Part shown: positions 9,817-19,326 of the stretch, in pieces
Layout: each line of letters opens with the position of its first letter
Numbering within the stretch: the first letter of the stretch is position 1
Source of the DNA: Calothrix sp. PCC 7103
GTDB taxonomy: Bacteria > Cyanobacteriota > Cyanobacteriia > Cyanobacteriales > Nostocaceae
Length of the DNA stretch: 64,000 nucleotides
Assembly: GCF_000331305.1 (NCBI RefSeq)
Contig: NZ_KB217478.1
Span: forward strand, 4,995,595-5,059,594
Direction of reading: 5' to 3'
Made by a program: the position numbers and the translations under genes
Notes under the pieces: model-generated
What the model saw: the letters and a program-made list of their open reading frames with translations, nothing else
What the model was told of the DNA's origin: nothing
Database searches by the model: none

Positions 9817-9988
9817 CTTCAAAACTTTGTCCATCCACTGTAACTTTATCACCCTCAGCCAATTGGCGCTTACGTCGGGTTTCAAGCTCTCCATTAACCT
9901 CGACTTCACCACCTTGAATCATCACCTTAGCTTGTCCTCCGGTCGCAGCTACTCCCATTAACTTTAAAAACTGGTCAAGTTTAATCAT
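9788..9988 (-). CDS. S4-domain RNA-binding protein (YbcJ-like)
   Basis: 66 residues from ATG 9988; an in-frame TTG at 9997 is a weaker alternative. The whole protein is one S4 domain: [32 protein letters not shown] and [13 protein letters not shown]. Single-S4 proteins bind structured RNA, probably ribosome-related. Its end overlaps the end of coaBC on the opposite strand. Confidence 0.9.
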   Translation of the reverse strand: MIKLDQFLKLMGVAATGGQAKVMIQGGEVEVNGELETRRKRQLAEGDKVTVDGQSFEVNYDELNDD

Positions 9989-10045
9989 CGCTCTCAATAA
10001 CTCTCTCTCTGTGTCTCCGTGTCTCTGTGGTAAAAATCCACGTTG

Positions 10046-10074
10046 TGTAGAGACGTTACATGTCGCGTCTCTAC
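10046..10074. repeat. GTAGAGACG palindrome
   Basis: TGTAGAGACGTTACATGTCG then CGTCTCTACA, one of several GTAGAGACG...CGTCTCTAC palindromes in the window (also near 15940, 19282, 33857 and 63840). It lies just after the HAD stop codon and may form an RNA hairpin there. Confidence 0.65.
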
Positions 10075-10826
10075 ATTTGGGTATTTATTCCACTAATTTT
10101 AATTTCGTTTAACTGATTTATGATAACATCGGCGCCTTTTACATGGTCGGGTTTATTTATCCAGGTAATACCAATACACCCAGCAGCACCAGCATTTCTT
10201 GCCATCTGCATATCACCAATTGCATCACCTACCATTAAAGTAGCACTGCTTTCTACCCCCAGTTGTTCACAAGCTTGTAAAAATAACCTAGGGTCGGGTT
10301 TGCCCACTCCACCATCTACACCCATAGAAAGCTGAATATATTTACTCAACTCGTTAGCTTTTACAAATTCACGCACCTCTTTAGTTGTTGCTGCTGAAAG
10401 AATAGCAAGCTTTAAACCCGCTTGCGACAAATTTTCTAGTACCTGTAAACTACCTGGGAATAAGGGTGAAGCTGTTTGTCCCATATACTTATCAGCTTCA
10501 TCTAACGAAGAACGTGCGATAGAAACAGACTCATGCCAACTTCTACCGGTTTCTGCAATGTAAGCTGCTGCTGCAACTTCAGTATCGCGTCTACTTGCAA
10601 CAGAAATTAACCCTGCGGGGTCAAGAGTATTATTATTAACACCAAATGCCATTAATAATGGTTCCCCAGTACCAGGTATTTGGGCATCTATAATACGCGC
10701 ACAGCGTTTTGCCAAGAGTAATAAATGTGACTCTGAATCTTCTAACGTGCCGTTCTTATCAAATAAAATTGCCTGAATATTAGTGAAGGTGACTTCCCTG
10801 CATCTAATGTCAACCATGTTTGTCAT
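10071..10826 (-). CDS. HAD-family hydrolase with altered motif I
   Basis: 251 residues. The fold is HAD subfamily I: motif I LFDKNGTL, motif II LSAAT, a Lys in VGKPDPRLF, and motif IV MVGDAIGDMQMA. The usual DxDGT is DxNGT here (codon AAC), so the nucleophilic Asp remains but the second Asp, which normally acts as acid/base, is Asn. The protein may be slow or use a different mechanism. Substrate unknown; phosphatase of the phosphoglycolate type is the nearest guess. Confidence 0.88.
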   Translation of the reverse strand: MTNMVDIRCREVTFTNIQAILFDKNGTLEDSESHLLLLAKRCARIIDAQIPGTGEPLLMAFGVNNNTLDPAGLISVASRRDTEVAAAAYIAETGRSWHESVSIARSSLDEADKYMGQTASPLFPGSLQVLENLSQAGLKLAILSAATTKEVREFVKANELSKYIQLSMGVDGGVGKPDPRLFLQACEQLGVESSATLMVGDAIGDMQMARNAGAAGCIGITWINKPDHVKGADVIINQLNEIKISGINTQM

Positions 10827-10981
10827 GACCGCATGTACGAACCTGATACTAGTAGAATATTACAACTAGTTTGCGACAAAATTCTTAACTCATATTGATT
10901 GATGGCAAAGTCTCAGGTATGGTTACTAAAGTGCTAAATATTATAAATTAAGTACATTAGTTTTATTTTCTGTAAAAGCCT

Positions 10982-11476
10982 GTGAATTCTGATATTGCTA
11001 AAGAACTCGAATCAACAGAAGTTGAGGACCTTGATGTCGAAGAACAACAAGGTAAAATTTGGGGTAACTTAGAAGATTACCTGCGAAGATTTTCTAAACT
11101 TGTTGAAAATGTTACAGAAGCGGCAAATTTAACCGAAACTGACTCACCCTCTGAAATGGCGCCAATTTATGCAAGTCAAATTGCTCAAGCGCTGAGTATC
11201 ACTGAAAGTAACGCGCATATCTGGAGAAAGCGGTGGCTAAATTTGGGTTGGATAGAACCAACTCCCGACAAAAAGAGGGGTTGCTACCAGGTTACAGAAG
11301 AAGGGCACCTGCGACTTAAAGATTGGGCAGAAAAAGCTGCATCGGAAACGGGTAAGGAATTGTGGTTGACTATTCCCCGCAGCAACTCCAAAAAAGCAGC
11401 AGAACTTTTGGTTAAATACATTGACACTCAACAACTCAAAGAAATTTATCAACTTGTAGGGGAATCACTTGGCTAA
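10982..11476 (+). CDS. Winged-helix-like protein of unknown function
   Basis: 164 residues from a GTG start. The acidic N-terminus is followed by a helix-turn-helix-like stretch (SQIAQALSITESNAHIWR), a wing (KRGCYQVTEEGHLRLKDW) and a C-terminal helical tail. This looks like a DNA-binding or scaffold winged helix, but I do not recognise the family. It stands alone and is followed at once by a hairpin. Confidence 0.75.
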   Translation: MNSDIAKELESTEVEDLDVEEQQGKIWGNLEDYLRRFSKLVENVTEAANLTETDSPSEMAPIYASQIAQALSITESNAHIWRKRWLNLGWIEPTPDKKRGCYQVTEEGHLRLKDWAEKAASETGKELWLTIPRSNSKKAAELLVKYIDTQQLKEIYQLVGESLG

Positions 11477-11477
11477 A

Positions 11478-11510
11478 AGAAACCAGGTTTCTTCAAGAAA
11501 CCTGGTTTCT
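11478..11510. terminator. Bidirectional hairpin made of two AGAAACC palindromes
   Basis: AGAAACCAGGTTTCT and AGAAACCTGGTTTCT stand side by side, forming a strong hairpin between two convergent genes (11476 and 11514). There is no long T run, so terminator function is likely but not certain. Confidence 0.6.
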
Positions 11511-11513
11511 ATA

Positions 11514-12650
11514 TCAACCAGCAGGTAAATAAACGGTAAAAGTACTACCTTTACCCAGTTCGGAAACTACTTCAATTTTTCCACCGTGGGTTTCAACGAT
11601 GCGACGCGATAAGTGTAACCCTAAACCGCTACCTGCACGCTTATGTTTTCCTTGTCGAAATCTTTCAAAAAGGTGTGGAAGGTCTTCTTCGGCAATACCG
11701 TAACCAGTATCTGAAACTTCCAGTACTACCCATTCTTTATCATCAGGTAATTCACTGTTAGATTTACCACTAGATTTACTACGATAAAGGCGAACATCAA
11801 TACTACCTAGGTCTGTAAATTTGATGGCATTGCCAATTAAATTACCAACAACTCGTCGCAGTTCCAAGCGGTCACCAATAACAGATAGTTCATTAACAGG
11901 ATGTTCTTCTTCTTTACCAGTGTCTATTTTGATAGTGAAATTTTTCTCGTGTGCGAGTGTATTGAGTTCTTGTACTACTTCTTGAACTATTTCTAAGAGG
12001 TTATAGCTTTCAAACCTCATGGTCTTTTGCCCAGCTTCAAAGCGTGAGACTTCAAGAAGGGTGTTTACCATCTCTAATAAATTATGGTTGCTGCGAAGCA
12101 TTGCACTTACTGCTTGTTTCATTTCATCCGATGTTGGACAAAATATATCTTGCAGAAATAAATTTAGCATTCGGTCGGCTGCAACGAGCGGTGTTCGTAA
12201 ATCGTGAGTCAAACGTGATACAAAATCTTCCCGTGCGCGTGCCATTGCTCGTTGTGCGTCTAAACTATGCTTTAAGCGCAACAAAGACCTGACTCTTGCC
12301 ATTAACTCATCTTGGTCGAATGGTTTGCGAATAAAATCATCGGCGCCTGCATCGAGTCCTTCTACAACACTAGCATCGTTAAATGCAGTCAATAGCAAAA
12401 TTGGAATGTATGGTGTTGAACTGCTACGAATTCGACGTGTAACTTCATAACCATCCATTAACGGCATCATCACGTCAAGCAATATTAAATCTGGTGGTGA
12501 TTCTTCGACATATTGAAGTGCAGCGGCGCCGTCAGCTACCAAGTCAATCTCATAACCTTCAACTTCTAAAATCGTTTGAAGCAAGATGAGGTTATCGGGA
12601 GTGTCATCGACGGCGAGAATGCGGTCTTTAGTTATATCATCAGAAAGCAT
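11514..12650 (-). CDS. Hybrid sensor: receiver domain - histidine kinase
   Basis: 378 residues. An N-terminal receiver (DRILAVDDTPDN, phospho-accepting Asp in LILLDVMMPLMDG, Lys in RKPF) is joined to HisKA (SRLTHDLRTPL) and HATPase (GNAIKFTD, DTGYGIAE, GSGLGLHLS). All catalytic boxes look intact. With no membrane segment it is a soluble relay protein that probably receives phosphate from another kinase. It is the third of three co-directed signalling genes (14536 to 11514). Confidence 0.93.
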   Translation of the reverse strand: MLSDDITKDRILAVDDTPDNLILLQTILEVEGYEIDLVADGAAALQYVEESPPDLILLDVMMPLMDGYEVTRRIRSSSTPYIPILLLTAFNDASVVEGLDAGADDFIRKPFDQDELMARVRSLLRLKHSLDAQRAMARAREDFVSRLTHDLRTPLVAADRMLNLFLQDIFCPTSDEMKQAVSAMLRSNHNLLEMVNTLLEVSRFEAGQKTMRFESYNLLEIVQEVVQELNTLAHEKNFTIKIDTGKEEEHPVNELSVIGDRLELRRVVGNLIGNAIKFTDLGSIDVRLYRSKSSGKSNSELPDDKEWVVLEVSDTGYGIAEEDLPHLFERFRQGKHKRAGSGLGLHLSRRIVETHGGKIEVVSELGKGSTFTVYLPAG

Positions 12651-12782
12651 AATTTATCACTTGACTTTTTAACTAAAAATAATATTTTTAAATATTGCCT
12701 TATTTTTAGGTGTAAACCTATGGTCATGTCTTCTATCAAATGGCTTATGCCTTTTTATTTATCCTCTATCGGAAGAACGGGT

Positions 12783-14060
12783 TCAAACATCTGACTGTGT
12801 GGAAATGTTCTTTTTTGTTACAAAATTATCCATTAATTTAGCATCCTCGGCACCATTACTACAAACTTGACGAGGTATTTCAACACGAAATGTAGAGCCA
12901 TGTCCCAACTGACTTTCAACATAAATTGTACCTGACATCATATTAACAAGCGCTTTCACAATTGCTAATCCTAAACCTGTACCTGGATATTCTCTGTTAA
13001 TAGCTTGGTCGATTTGCCGAAACACCTCAAATATATTATCTATTTCGTTACTATCTATACCAATACCCGTATCATGAACCGAAATTGCAATTCTGTTTTC
13101 GTTAACAGGTTCAACTTCAATGTTAATTCCTCCAACTTTTGTAAACTTAATTGCGTTGGAGAGTAAATTCGCTAATATTTGCTTGACTCGAAGCGGGTCA
13201 CTATAAACAATTGAGTCATCTAGTTTATTTGTAACAGACAAAGACAGCTTTTTCATGGAAGCTTGCGCCATCATTTCTCCAGCTGTACTGTTAACCACGG
13301 TTAATATATCATATATTTGGGGCTTCAATTCGAGTTGCCCTGATTCAATTTTAGAAAAATCCAACACCTCGTTCAGCAAACCTAACAAATGCTTACCATT
13401 ATTGAGGATACGTTGAACCATATCGCGTTGAGGGTCAGAAAGTGCGCCAAACTTGGGACGCAGTAAGAATTGTGAAAACCCAATAATGGCATTCATTGGT
13501 GTGCGTAATTCGTGCGAAATTGTGGCGAGAAATTTTGACTTGAGTTGCGACGCTTCTTTTAGTTTAATGTTTTGCTGCTGAATCAGCTTTTGTTGTTGTT
13601 CTAATTCTTGATTTTTTTGAACTAATATTTTATTACTTTCGCGTAGTTGTAGCATTGCTTGTTCGGCTTGCATTTCGGCGCGATAGACTCGAATAGCATT
13701 CCGTAACACTTGAGCTAACGTTTCTGATGATACTTGTGACTTAGAAAGATAATCATTGGCACCTGCCTTCATCAACTCAACTGCAATCAGCTCATCACTT
13801 TGTCCAGTTAGCACAACCAAAGGAACCTGGATATTTTCTGCACGCAGTTGAGAAATTAGCGTCAAACCATCTCCGTCTGGTAAGCGATAGTCGAGAAAAA
13901 TACAGTCGTATGAGTTCTTATGAACTAATTTAATTGCTCCGGAGCAAGTATCTACCTCTGACAAAACAGCTAGTACACCCGCATTATAAAGCGCGCGGCG
14001 TACTGTTATCCGATCAACTTCGTCATCATCTACAACTAGTATTTTTAGCGTTTCTTCCAT
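12783..14060 (-). CDS. Hybrid sensor: receiver - coiled coil - histidine kinase
   Basis: 425 residues. The receiver (ILVVDDDEVDR, CIFLDYRLPDGDG) is followed by a coiled coil rich in Gln and Glu (about 130-175) and by HisKA (FLATISHELRTPMNA) plus HATPase (SNAIKFTKVG, DTGIGIDS, GTGLGLAIV). All boxes look active. It begins 50 bp after the stop of the single receiver gene upstream, so the two are probably one operon. Membrane segments are absent; the input is unknown. Confidence 0.93.
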   Translation of the reverse strand: MEETLKILVVDDDEVDRITVRRALYNAGVLAVLSEVDTCSGAIKLVHKNSYDCIFLDYRLPDGDGLTLISQLRAENIQVPLVVLTGQSDELIAVELMKAGANDYLSKSQVSSETLAQVLRNAIRVYRAEMQAEQAMLQLRESNKILVQKNQELEQQQKLIQQQNIKLKEASQLKSKFLATISHELRTPMNAIIGFSQFLLRPKFGALSDPQRDMVQRILNNGKHLLGLLNEVLDFSKIESGQLELKPQIYDILTVVNSTAGEMMAQASMKKLSLSVTNKLDDSIVYSDPLRVKQILANLLSNAIKFTKVGGINIEVEPVNENRIAISVHDTGIGIDSNEIDNIFEVFRQIDQAINREYPGTGLGLAIVKALVNMMSGTIYVESQLGHGSTFRVEIPRQVCSNGAEDAKLMDNFVTKKNISTQSDV

Positions 14061-14110
14061 TCTTACTTGATTGGCTCACTTAAATTAGTACATTAATAAA
14101 TTAATGATTA

Positions 14111-14536
14111 CTAAGGCATCTCGCATAGCATCCAGTAACTATTTAATGTAGCCATTAGTTGAGTGAAACTAGCGAAAGTCACTGGTTTCAGAAGATAACC
14201 AGCGATATTCAAGTTATATGCTTCTAATCGGTCTTTGTCTTGATTTGAAGTCGTCATTACTACTACAGGTGTTGCACGAAGCTTTTGGTCAGACCGTAAT
14301 TCCTGTAAAAATTCAATGCCACCCATTTTAGGCATATTCAAGTCGAGTAACACTAGGCGCCTTTCAGCAGGCATTTTGGTGTCGCTAGTATCCCTTAAAA
14401 TTTCAAGAGCTTCATAGCCATTGCTGGCCGTAAAAATAGGATTCTTTATATTTGCTTTCTTAAATGCCCGTCTTACGTTCATTACATCAACTTCGTCATC
14501 CTCCACAAGTAGTACATTGATGGTTTGTTCTGGCAT
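14111..14536 (-). CDS. Single-domain response regulator (Rcp1-like)
   Basis: 141 residues, one receiver domain: VLLVEDDEVD, phospho-accepting Asp in LVLLDLNMPKMGG, MTTSNQ and LLKPVTF. Regulators of this length and the VEDDEVD start resemble the Rcp1 type that works with cyanobacterial phytochromes. It heads the three-gene signalling run and has no output domain, so it probably shuttles phosphate. Confidence 0.92.
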   Translation of the reverse strand: MPEQTINVLLVEDDEVDVMNVRRAFKKANIKNPIFTASNGYEALEILRDTSDTKMPAERRLVLLDLNMPKMGGIEFLQELRSDQKLRATPVVVMTTSNQDKDRLEAYNLNIAGYLLKPVTFASFTQLMATLNSYWMLCEMP

Positions 14537-15133
14537 GGTCTTTCAACTCAAAATAGTATTATTCTGCTTTTAGTAGATAATGTTAGCAAACACTGATACA
14601 AAGTCATTTAGTTTTAGCTGACTAAACTATCGTACCTCTAGCACAGATTGCTACTTATTCAGTATACACGCTAAGAAGTGTTAAATTAAATACATATATT
14701 TAGTTATAAACGAATTATAAATGATTTATGCTTATTTTGGTTTCATTCGATAGTATAAGCTTAAAACCAGATAAAACAACATCTTAATAAGCTATAAATT
14801 ATACACGTGTAAACAAACAGAAACCGGGTTTCTAAGCAAAATAGTCATTTTGTTGCAAGTTATGACAAAGAAACCCGGTTTCTGAAATAAAAATATTTGA
14901 CATAATTAAACAAAGAGTTGCATTATTAAATCATGAATATGAGGGATATTACCATATACCTAGAGCTAGATTTGCATTATCGAGAGTAGCAATAGTGCCA
15001 GATGCCCGTTACTTCCATTGGTGGATGCTTTATAGGGAGAATATCATCTATCTTTAGGGTTGAAAAATCATAAAAGAAATAGAGGCAAAAATCAGTTTGT
15101 AGCTGATGTCATTAAATTAGAGAGAGTATAGAA
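14537..15133. other. Divergent intergenic region with AGAAACCC palindromes
   Basis: About 600 bp of AT-rich DNA between divergent regulator genes. It holds two palindromes, CAGAAACCGGGTTTCT at 14818-14833 and AGAAACCCGGTTTCT at 14869-14883, 35 bp apart and able to pair. No ORF with a ribosome binding site was found. Confidence 0.5.
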
Positions 15134-15853
15134 ATGAGCGAAATAAGTATAGTATTAATTGAAGACCATGATTTAACCCGGATGGGGTTAAAGGCTGCGC
15201 TTCAGTCCAACAATGGACTTGAAGTCATTGGTGAAGCAGGCAATGCGACCAAGGGTCTAAAATTATTAGAGGCCGCAAAACCTGACGTAGCGGTAGTTGA
15301 TATTGGATTGCCCGACATGGACGGGATAGAGTTAACGCGAAGATTTCGTGCGTTTCAACACGAAAGCGGAGATACTTCCACAAAGATTCTAGTATTAACA
15401 ATGAATCATAGCGAAGATACTGTATTAGCGGCATTTGCAGCGGGTGCAGACTCTTACTATATGAAAGACACTAGTATTGATAAGTTAACAGAGGCAATTC
15501 ATGCGACTTATTCAGGTAACTCATGGATAGACCCAGCAATTGCCAACGTGGTGCTACGGCAAATGCGTCATGTATTACCCGAAAACGAAGTAGCGAGCCA
15601 AACAAAGACAGTTAAAATAGAAGCACTCGATAGTGAGTACGAGCAAGTACTAGAGACTTACCCGTTAACACAGCGCGAATTAGAAATATTAGAGTTGATT
15701 GTAGCTGGATGTAGCAACGGGCAAATTGCCGAAAAGCTGTATATTACCGTAGGTACAGTTAAAACTCACGTTCGTAATATTCTCAATAAACTCTGCGCTG
15801 ATGACCGTACACAAGCAGCAGTGCGTGCATTACGTTCTGGTTTAGTAGCATAG
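15134..15853 (+). CDS. NarL/FixJ-type response regulator
   Basis: 239 residues. The N-terminal receiver has IVLIEDHDLTR, the phospho-accepting Asp in VAVVDIGLPDMDG and the MKDTSIDKL switch region. The C-terminal LuxR helix-turn-helix has LTQRELEILELIVAG and NGQIAEKLYITVGTVKTHV. It is a DNA-binding transcription factor, divergent from the three kinase/receiver genes and a plausible output for them. Confidence 0.93.
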   Translation: MSEISIVLIEDHDLTRMGLKAALQSNNGLEVIGEAGNATKGLKLLEAAKPDVAVVDIGLPDMDGIELTRRFRAFQHESGDTSTKILVLTMNHSEDTVLAAFAAGADSYYMKDTSIDKLTEAIHATYSGNSWIDPAIANVVLRQMRHVLPENEVASQTKTVKIEALDSEYEQVLETYPLTQRELEILELIVAGCSNGQIAEKLYITVGTVKTHVRNILNKLCADDRTQAAVRALRSGLVA

Positions 15854-15937
15854 ATGTTGTATGAGAGGAGGTTTAATCAAAACTTAAATAACATCGTTTT
15901 TTGGCATTTATAATAAACATATTTCATTTACAAATCT

Positions 15938-15965
15938 TGTAGAAACGTGATTAATCACATCTCTA
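15938..15965. repeat. GTAGAAACGTGATT palindrome
   Basis: TGTAGAAACGTGATTAATCA followed by CATCTCTACA, a member of the GTAGAGACG family. It lies downstream of the NarL gene and may end its transcript. Confidence 0.5.
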
Positions 15966-16139
15966 CAACATTTGTGATTGGTGCCTAATGGGATTATACC
16001 GATATGTTTATTCAATTTGACTGGCTAGATACTTCTAAAGGTTTGTTATACATTATCACTGTTGATAGATGCATATAAAGTTTGCGGTTGATACTATTAA
16101 ATCAATGTAGAGGAACATAGAAGTTTAGAGGAAAAAGAA

Positions 16140-16412
16140 ATGAATCTTTTAGCATGGATTGTATTAGGTATTATTGCAGGTGCGATAGCTAAAGCTATTT
16201 ATCCAGGGCGCCAAGGTGGCGGCATACTTGCAACAATGATTTTGGGTATAATAGGTGCATTTCTAGGAGGTAGTTTAGTTACCTTCTTCGAGACGGGGAC
16301 GCTACAGTTAACAGCCGCAACACTCAGCATACCTGGTTTAGTAGTAGCAGTAATCGGCGCCTTGGTTGCAATTTTCCTTTGGGGTCTATTTACTCGCAGC
16401 AATGCAGTATAA
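16140..16412 (+). CDS. GlsB/YeaQ/YmgE-family stress membrane protein
   Basis: 90 residues with three hydrophobic segments (about 3-20, 32-50 and 64-84) and Gly-rich turns (GIIAGAIAKAIYPG, GIIGAFLGGSL). This is the small inner-membrane family often called transglycosylase-associated, linked to general stress. A GAGGAAAAAGAA tract precedes the ATG. The exact role is not known. Confidence 0.88.
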   Translation: MNLLAWIVLGIIAGAIAKAIYPGRQGGGILATMILGIIGAFLGGSLVTFFETGTLQLTAATLSIPGLVVAVIGALVAIFLWGLFTRSNAV

Positions 16413-16554
16413 TAAGTAAATATACAGTTTTAATCGATAGTAATAATTGATTTAGTTTCCAAGTGAGATAAGCGGTTGTTAACAGAAGGAAATATTGCAA
16501 TAGGGTACAACTTAAACCGTTGTACCCATAATTTATTTGTAGCAAAAACCAAAT

Positions 16555-17427
16555 ATGAAAATAGAACAATCAAAAAAAGGAATATGGTCAAACGAGCTAA
16601 ATGACATTATAAGAGGCGCCTGCGGTGGGTTTTTATTTGGTATACCGTTGCTTTATACAATGGAAGTATGGTGGATAGGGTCATTAGCACAACCGCCAAT
16701 GACATTAGTGGCACTTATCATAACTTTTTTTGTTGTATATCTACTCAACCGTACCGAAGGTTTCCGTAAGTACCAAAAAAGTAACAGACCATATGAAGCG
16801 GTCGTAGATACAGTTGAAGCAATGGCTATTGGCATAATTTGCGCGACATTTATGTTAATACTATTGCGCGAATTAACATTTGATAACTTTTTAAAAGAGT
16901 CTATTGGTAAAATTGTATATGAAAGCGTTCCATTTACGCTTGGTGTTGCGCTATCAAATCAGTTCTTAGCAGGAGATAAAAAAGGTAATTCTTCGACTAC
17001 AGATAAGCAAACAAATAATCAAGATGATTTACATGCTACTTTAAGTGATATTGGTGGAACATTAATAGGTGCCACAGTAATAGCGTTTAATATTGCACCA
17101 ACAGACGAAATACCAATGTTGGCAGCGGCAGCTTCACCACATTGGCTATTAGCGGTGATTGTCACATCTTTATTATTGACTTATGGAATAGTATTTGAAG
17201 CAGGATTCGCCAATCAGCAAAAACGTTTTCGTCAACGCGGAATTTTTCAGCGACCATTGGGTGAAACAATCATGGCTTACTTAGTTTCATTAATGGCTGG
17301 TATGTTTATGCTATGGTTTTTCCAGAAGTTGACGTTTAGTGACCCTTGGACAATGTGGTTAGACCATGCATTGTTGTTAGGATTACCAGCAAGTATTGGT
17401 GGTGCAGCAGGTAGGTTAGCGATATGA
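16555..17427 (+). CDS. TIGR02587-type integral membrane protein
   Basis: 290 residues with about seven hydrophobic segments and a hydrophilic loop near 142-160. It resembles the family annotated as TIGR02587, of unknown function. It overlaps the next gene by 4 bp (ATGA), so the pair is co-translated. TIGR02587 and TIGR02588 proteins usually sit together. Confidence 0.8.
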   Translation: MKIEQSKKGIWSNELNDIIRGACGGFLFGIPLLYTMEVWWIGSLAQPPMTLVALIITFFVVYLLNRTEGFRKYQKSNRPYEAVVDTVEAMAIGIICATFMLILLRELTFDNFLKESIGKIVYESVPFTLGVALSNQFLAGDKKGNSSTTDKQTNNQDDLHATLSDIGGTLIGATVIAFNIAPTDEIPMLAAAASPHWLLAVIVTSLLLTYGIVFEAGFANQQKRFRQRGIFQRPLGETIMAYLVSLMAGMFMLWFFQKLTFSDPWTMWLDHALLLGLPASIGGAAGRLAI

Positions 17428-17843
17428 ATCAAGCTCAACAAGAATTAAATAATACAAACGAACAACCAAAACGTACAATTGCTGAATGGATAACTTTCGG
17501 CGCCGCAACATGCATTTTATCAGGAATTGTAGGTTTAGTTATATATATAGGACTTACAGATAAACAACAGGCACCAATACTTTCAGTGCAAACAAAAGGA
17601 GCTATTCGTCAAGCAAACGGCAAATACCAAGTACCGTTTGAAATAAGAAACGACGGTGATAAAACCGCCGAATCAGTACAAATACTAGCTGAATTAAAAC
17701 TTAATAATGAGGTTGAACAAAGTGGTGAACAACAAATAGATTTCTTGTCAAGTAAAGAAAAAGAAGAAGGCGCCTTTATTTTTGACACAGACCCAAATAA
17801 AGGTGAATTAAAGATACGTGTGGCAAGTTATAAATTACCTTGA
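17424..17843 (+). CDS. TIGR02588-type membrane-anchored protein
   Basis: 139 residues. A soluble N-terminus of about 20 residues, one membrane helix (about 25-46) and an extracytoplasmic beta domain (VPFEIRNDGDKTAESVQ, about 75-138) that looks Ig-like. It is the usual partner of the TIGR02587 protein encoded directly upstream with a 4-bp overlap. Function unknown. Confidence 0.8.
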   Translation: MNQAQQELNNTNEQPKRTIAEWITFGAATCILSGIVGLVIYIGLTDKQQAPILSVQTKGAIRQANGKYQVPFEIRNDGDKTAESVQILAELKLNNEVEQSGEQQIDFLSSKEKEEGAFIFDTDPNKGELKIRVASYKLP

Positions 17844-17850
17844 AATTGAG

Positions 17851-17879
17851 AATCCTGGTTTCTGTGAAAAACCAGGATT
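17851..17879. terminator. Bidirectional hairpin between convergent genes
   Basis: AATCCTGGTTT and AAACCAGGATT form an 11-bp stem with a 7-base loop between the TIGR02588 gene and dps. It serves both strands. Confidence 0.65.
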
Positions 17880-17894
17880 AAATATAGCTAAGAT

Positions 17895-18434
17895 TTAGAC
17901 GTTAGCAGGAGTCTTCATTGCTTGGTTCATTTGGCTGCCATCTGGTTGAAGCGCTTGTCCTTCGATGAATGAACGCAACATCCAAGCCATTTGTTCATGA
18001 CCTTCCATCAAACCAGTTAAGAAGTCAGCAGTACCTTCGTCATGGAAGTTTTCGCTACATTGGTCAATGTGTTCACGCAAACCGCGAATAATTTTTTCGT
18101 GGTCATCTACCAAACGTGCGACCATTTCAGTTGCGACAGGAATATCACCTGGGTCTTCTTTAAGAGTTGCGACTTTTAAGAATCCTTCCATCGTACCAAC
18201 AGGATAACCACCTAAAGTACGAACACGCTCTGCAATTGAGTCAATAGTTTCGGTTAATGCTTGGTACTGTTCTTCCCAAAGCTGGTGCAGTGTGCGGAAT
18301 TGAGGACCAACTACATCCCAATGGAATTTTTTGGTTTTCACCAATAATAGATAAGAATTTGCCAAATCTTCGTTCAATAGTTTGGCAACACCATTACGTT
18401 GTTCTTCGGTTAAACCAATATTTAGCTTACGCAT
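17895..18434 (-). CDS. Dps-family ferritin-like DNA-binding protein
   Basis: 179 residues. The ferroxidase ligands are present: His in KKFHWDVVGPQF, a second His in FRTLHQLWEEQ, and DSIAERVRTLGG. Dps proteins form 12-subunit shells that oxidise Fe(II) with peroxide and protect DNA. The ATG is preceded by AAGGAACGAAAAAAAC. The C-terminal tail (about 160-179) is Gln- and Met-rich and probably disordered. Confidence 0.93.
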   Translation of the reverse strand: MRKLNIGLTEEQRNGVAKLLNEDLANSYLLLVKTKKFHWDVVGPQFRTLHQLWEEQYQALTETIDSIAERVRTLGGYPVGTMEGFLKVATLKEDPGDIPVATEMVARLVDDHEKIIRGLREHIDQCSENFHDEGTADFLTGLMEGHEQMAWMLRSFIEGQALQPDGSQMNQAMKTPANV

Positions 18435-18654
18435 GTTTTTTTCGTTCCTTAGCTTTCCTATTTCTAGGTTCGCTCATAAAGCGGTAAACAACATCAACCA
18501 AAGGTAATATTATGATTTATGAAGAAATTATCTTATGGTACAAAAAAATCTTGATAGCTTATTCTTGCCATCAAGATTGTTTACAACAGCATTTATGATT
18601 AAATTACAAATTGTGGGAAGACGTAATATATTACGTCTCTAAATTTATTCTTTC

Positions 18655-19002
18655 TTACTTTTTGCCAGTCACCTTACCAAGCAAATTATTGATTTCATCT
18701 TCAACAGAAACTGCTTCAGTAGAATTTTCAGGACGCTTCATCTGATCAATATCAGCAGTACCCTGAACTTCGTTCAAACCACCATTGTTCGTGCGCTCTT
18801 GAGTCTGTTCCGTATTTGGATTACCAGGTGCATATCTCGAAACTTCGTCAGTTAATTTCTGAGTTTCTAGTAACTGTGTTTCACCTTCTCTGACATCGCT
18901 TTGATAGCTTTCAATTGCAAACGCAGGAACCGCATTTGTCAAAAAGATGAAAGCACAGGTAAAAACGATAACGATAGTACGTACAAAATTCTTCATCATC
19001 AA
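18655..19002 (-). CDS. Small exported protein of unknown function
   Basis: 115 residues. A clear signal peptide (TIVIVFTCAFIFLTNA, ending VPAFA-IES) is followed by a short, acidic, Asn/Gln-rich mature part (about 85 residues) without cysteines and with a Lys-rich end. It is probably lumenal or periplasmic. I do not recognise the family. The first of three consecutive Met codons is annotated; the true start may be Met2 or Met3. Confidence 0.7.
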   Translation of the reverse strand: MMMKNFVRTIVIVFTCAFIFLTNAVPAFAIESYQSDVREGETQLLETQKLTDEVSRYAPGNPNTEQTQERTNNGGLNEVQGTADIDQMKRPENSTEAVSVEDEINNLLGKVTGKK

Positions 19003-19326
19003 ACTACTCTCTAGATAAAAAACGGCAAAAATACTAAAACTACAGTGTTGTTGCAGTATTAACTATTATCAGTAATTTACTAACTATCGCTTTTTGCAAC
19101 AATATAGAAAAAATAAATTTCTAAAATCTAATTAACTGTAGTCCATTCAAATTAAGCCTAATATTCTTTTACTAATTATCTGTTCATATATGAATCAACC
19201 TGCGGAATGAGATTGATTTATCTATAGTTAGAACCACGTCATTCTCGCGATAGAGAATACAAATGTAGTGACGCGAATATGGAGACGCGATAAATCCCTA
19301 CGGGAAAACCTACGGTTTACGCGTCT

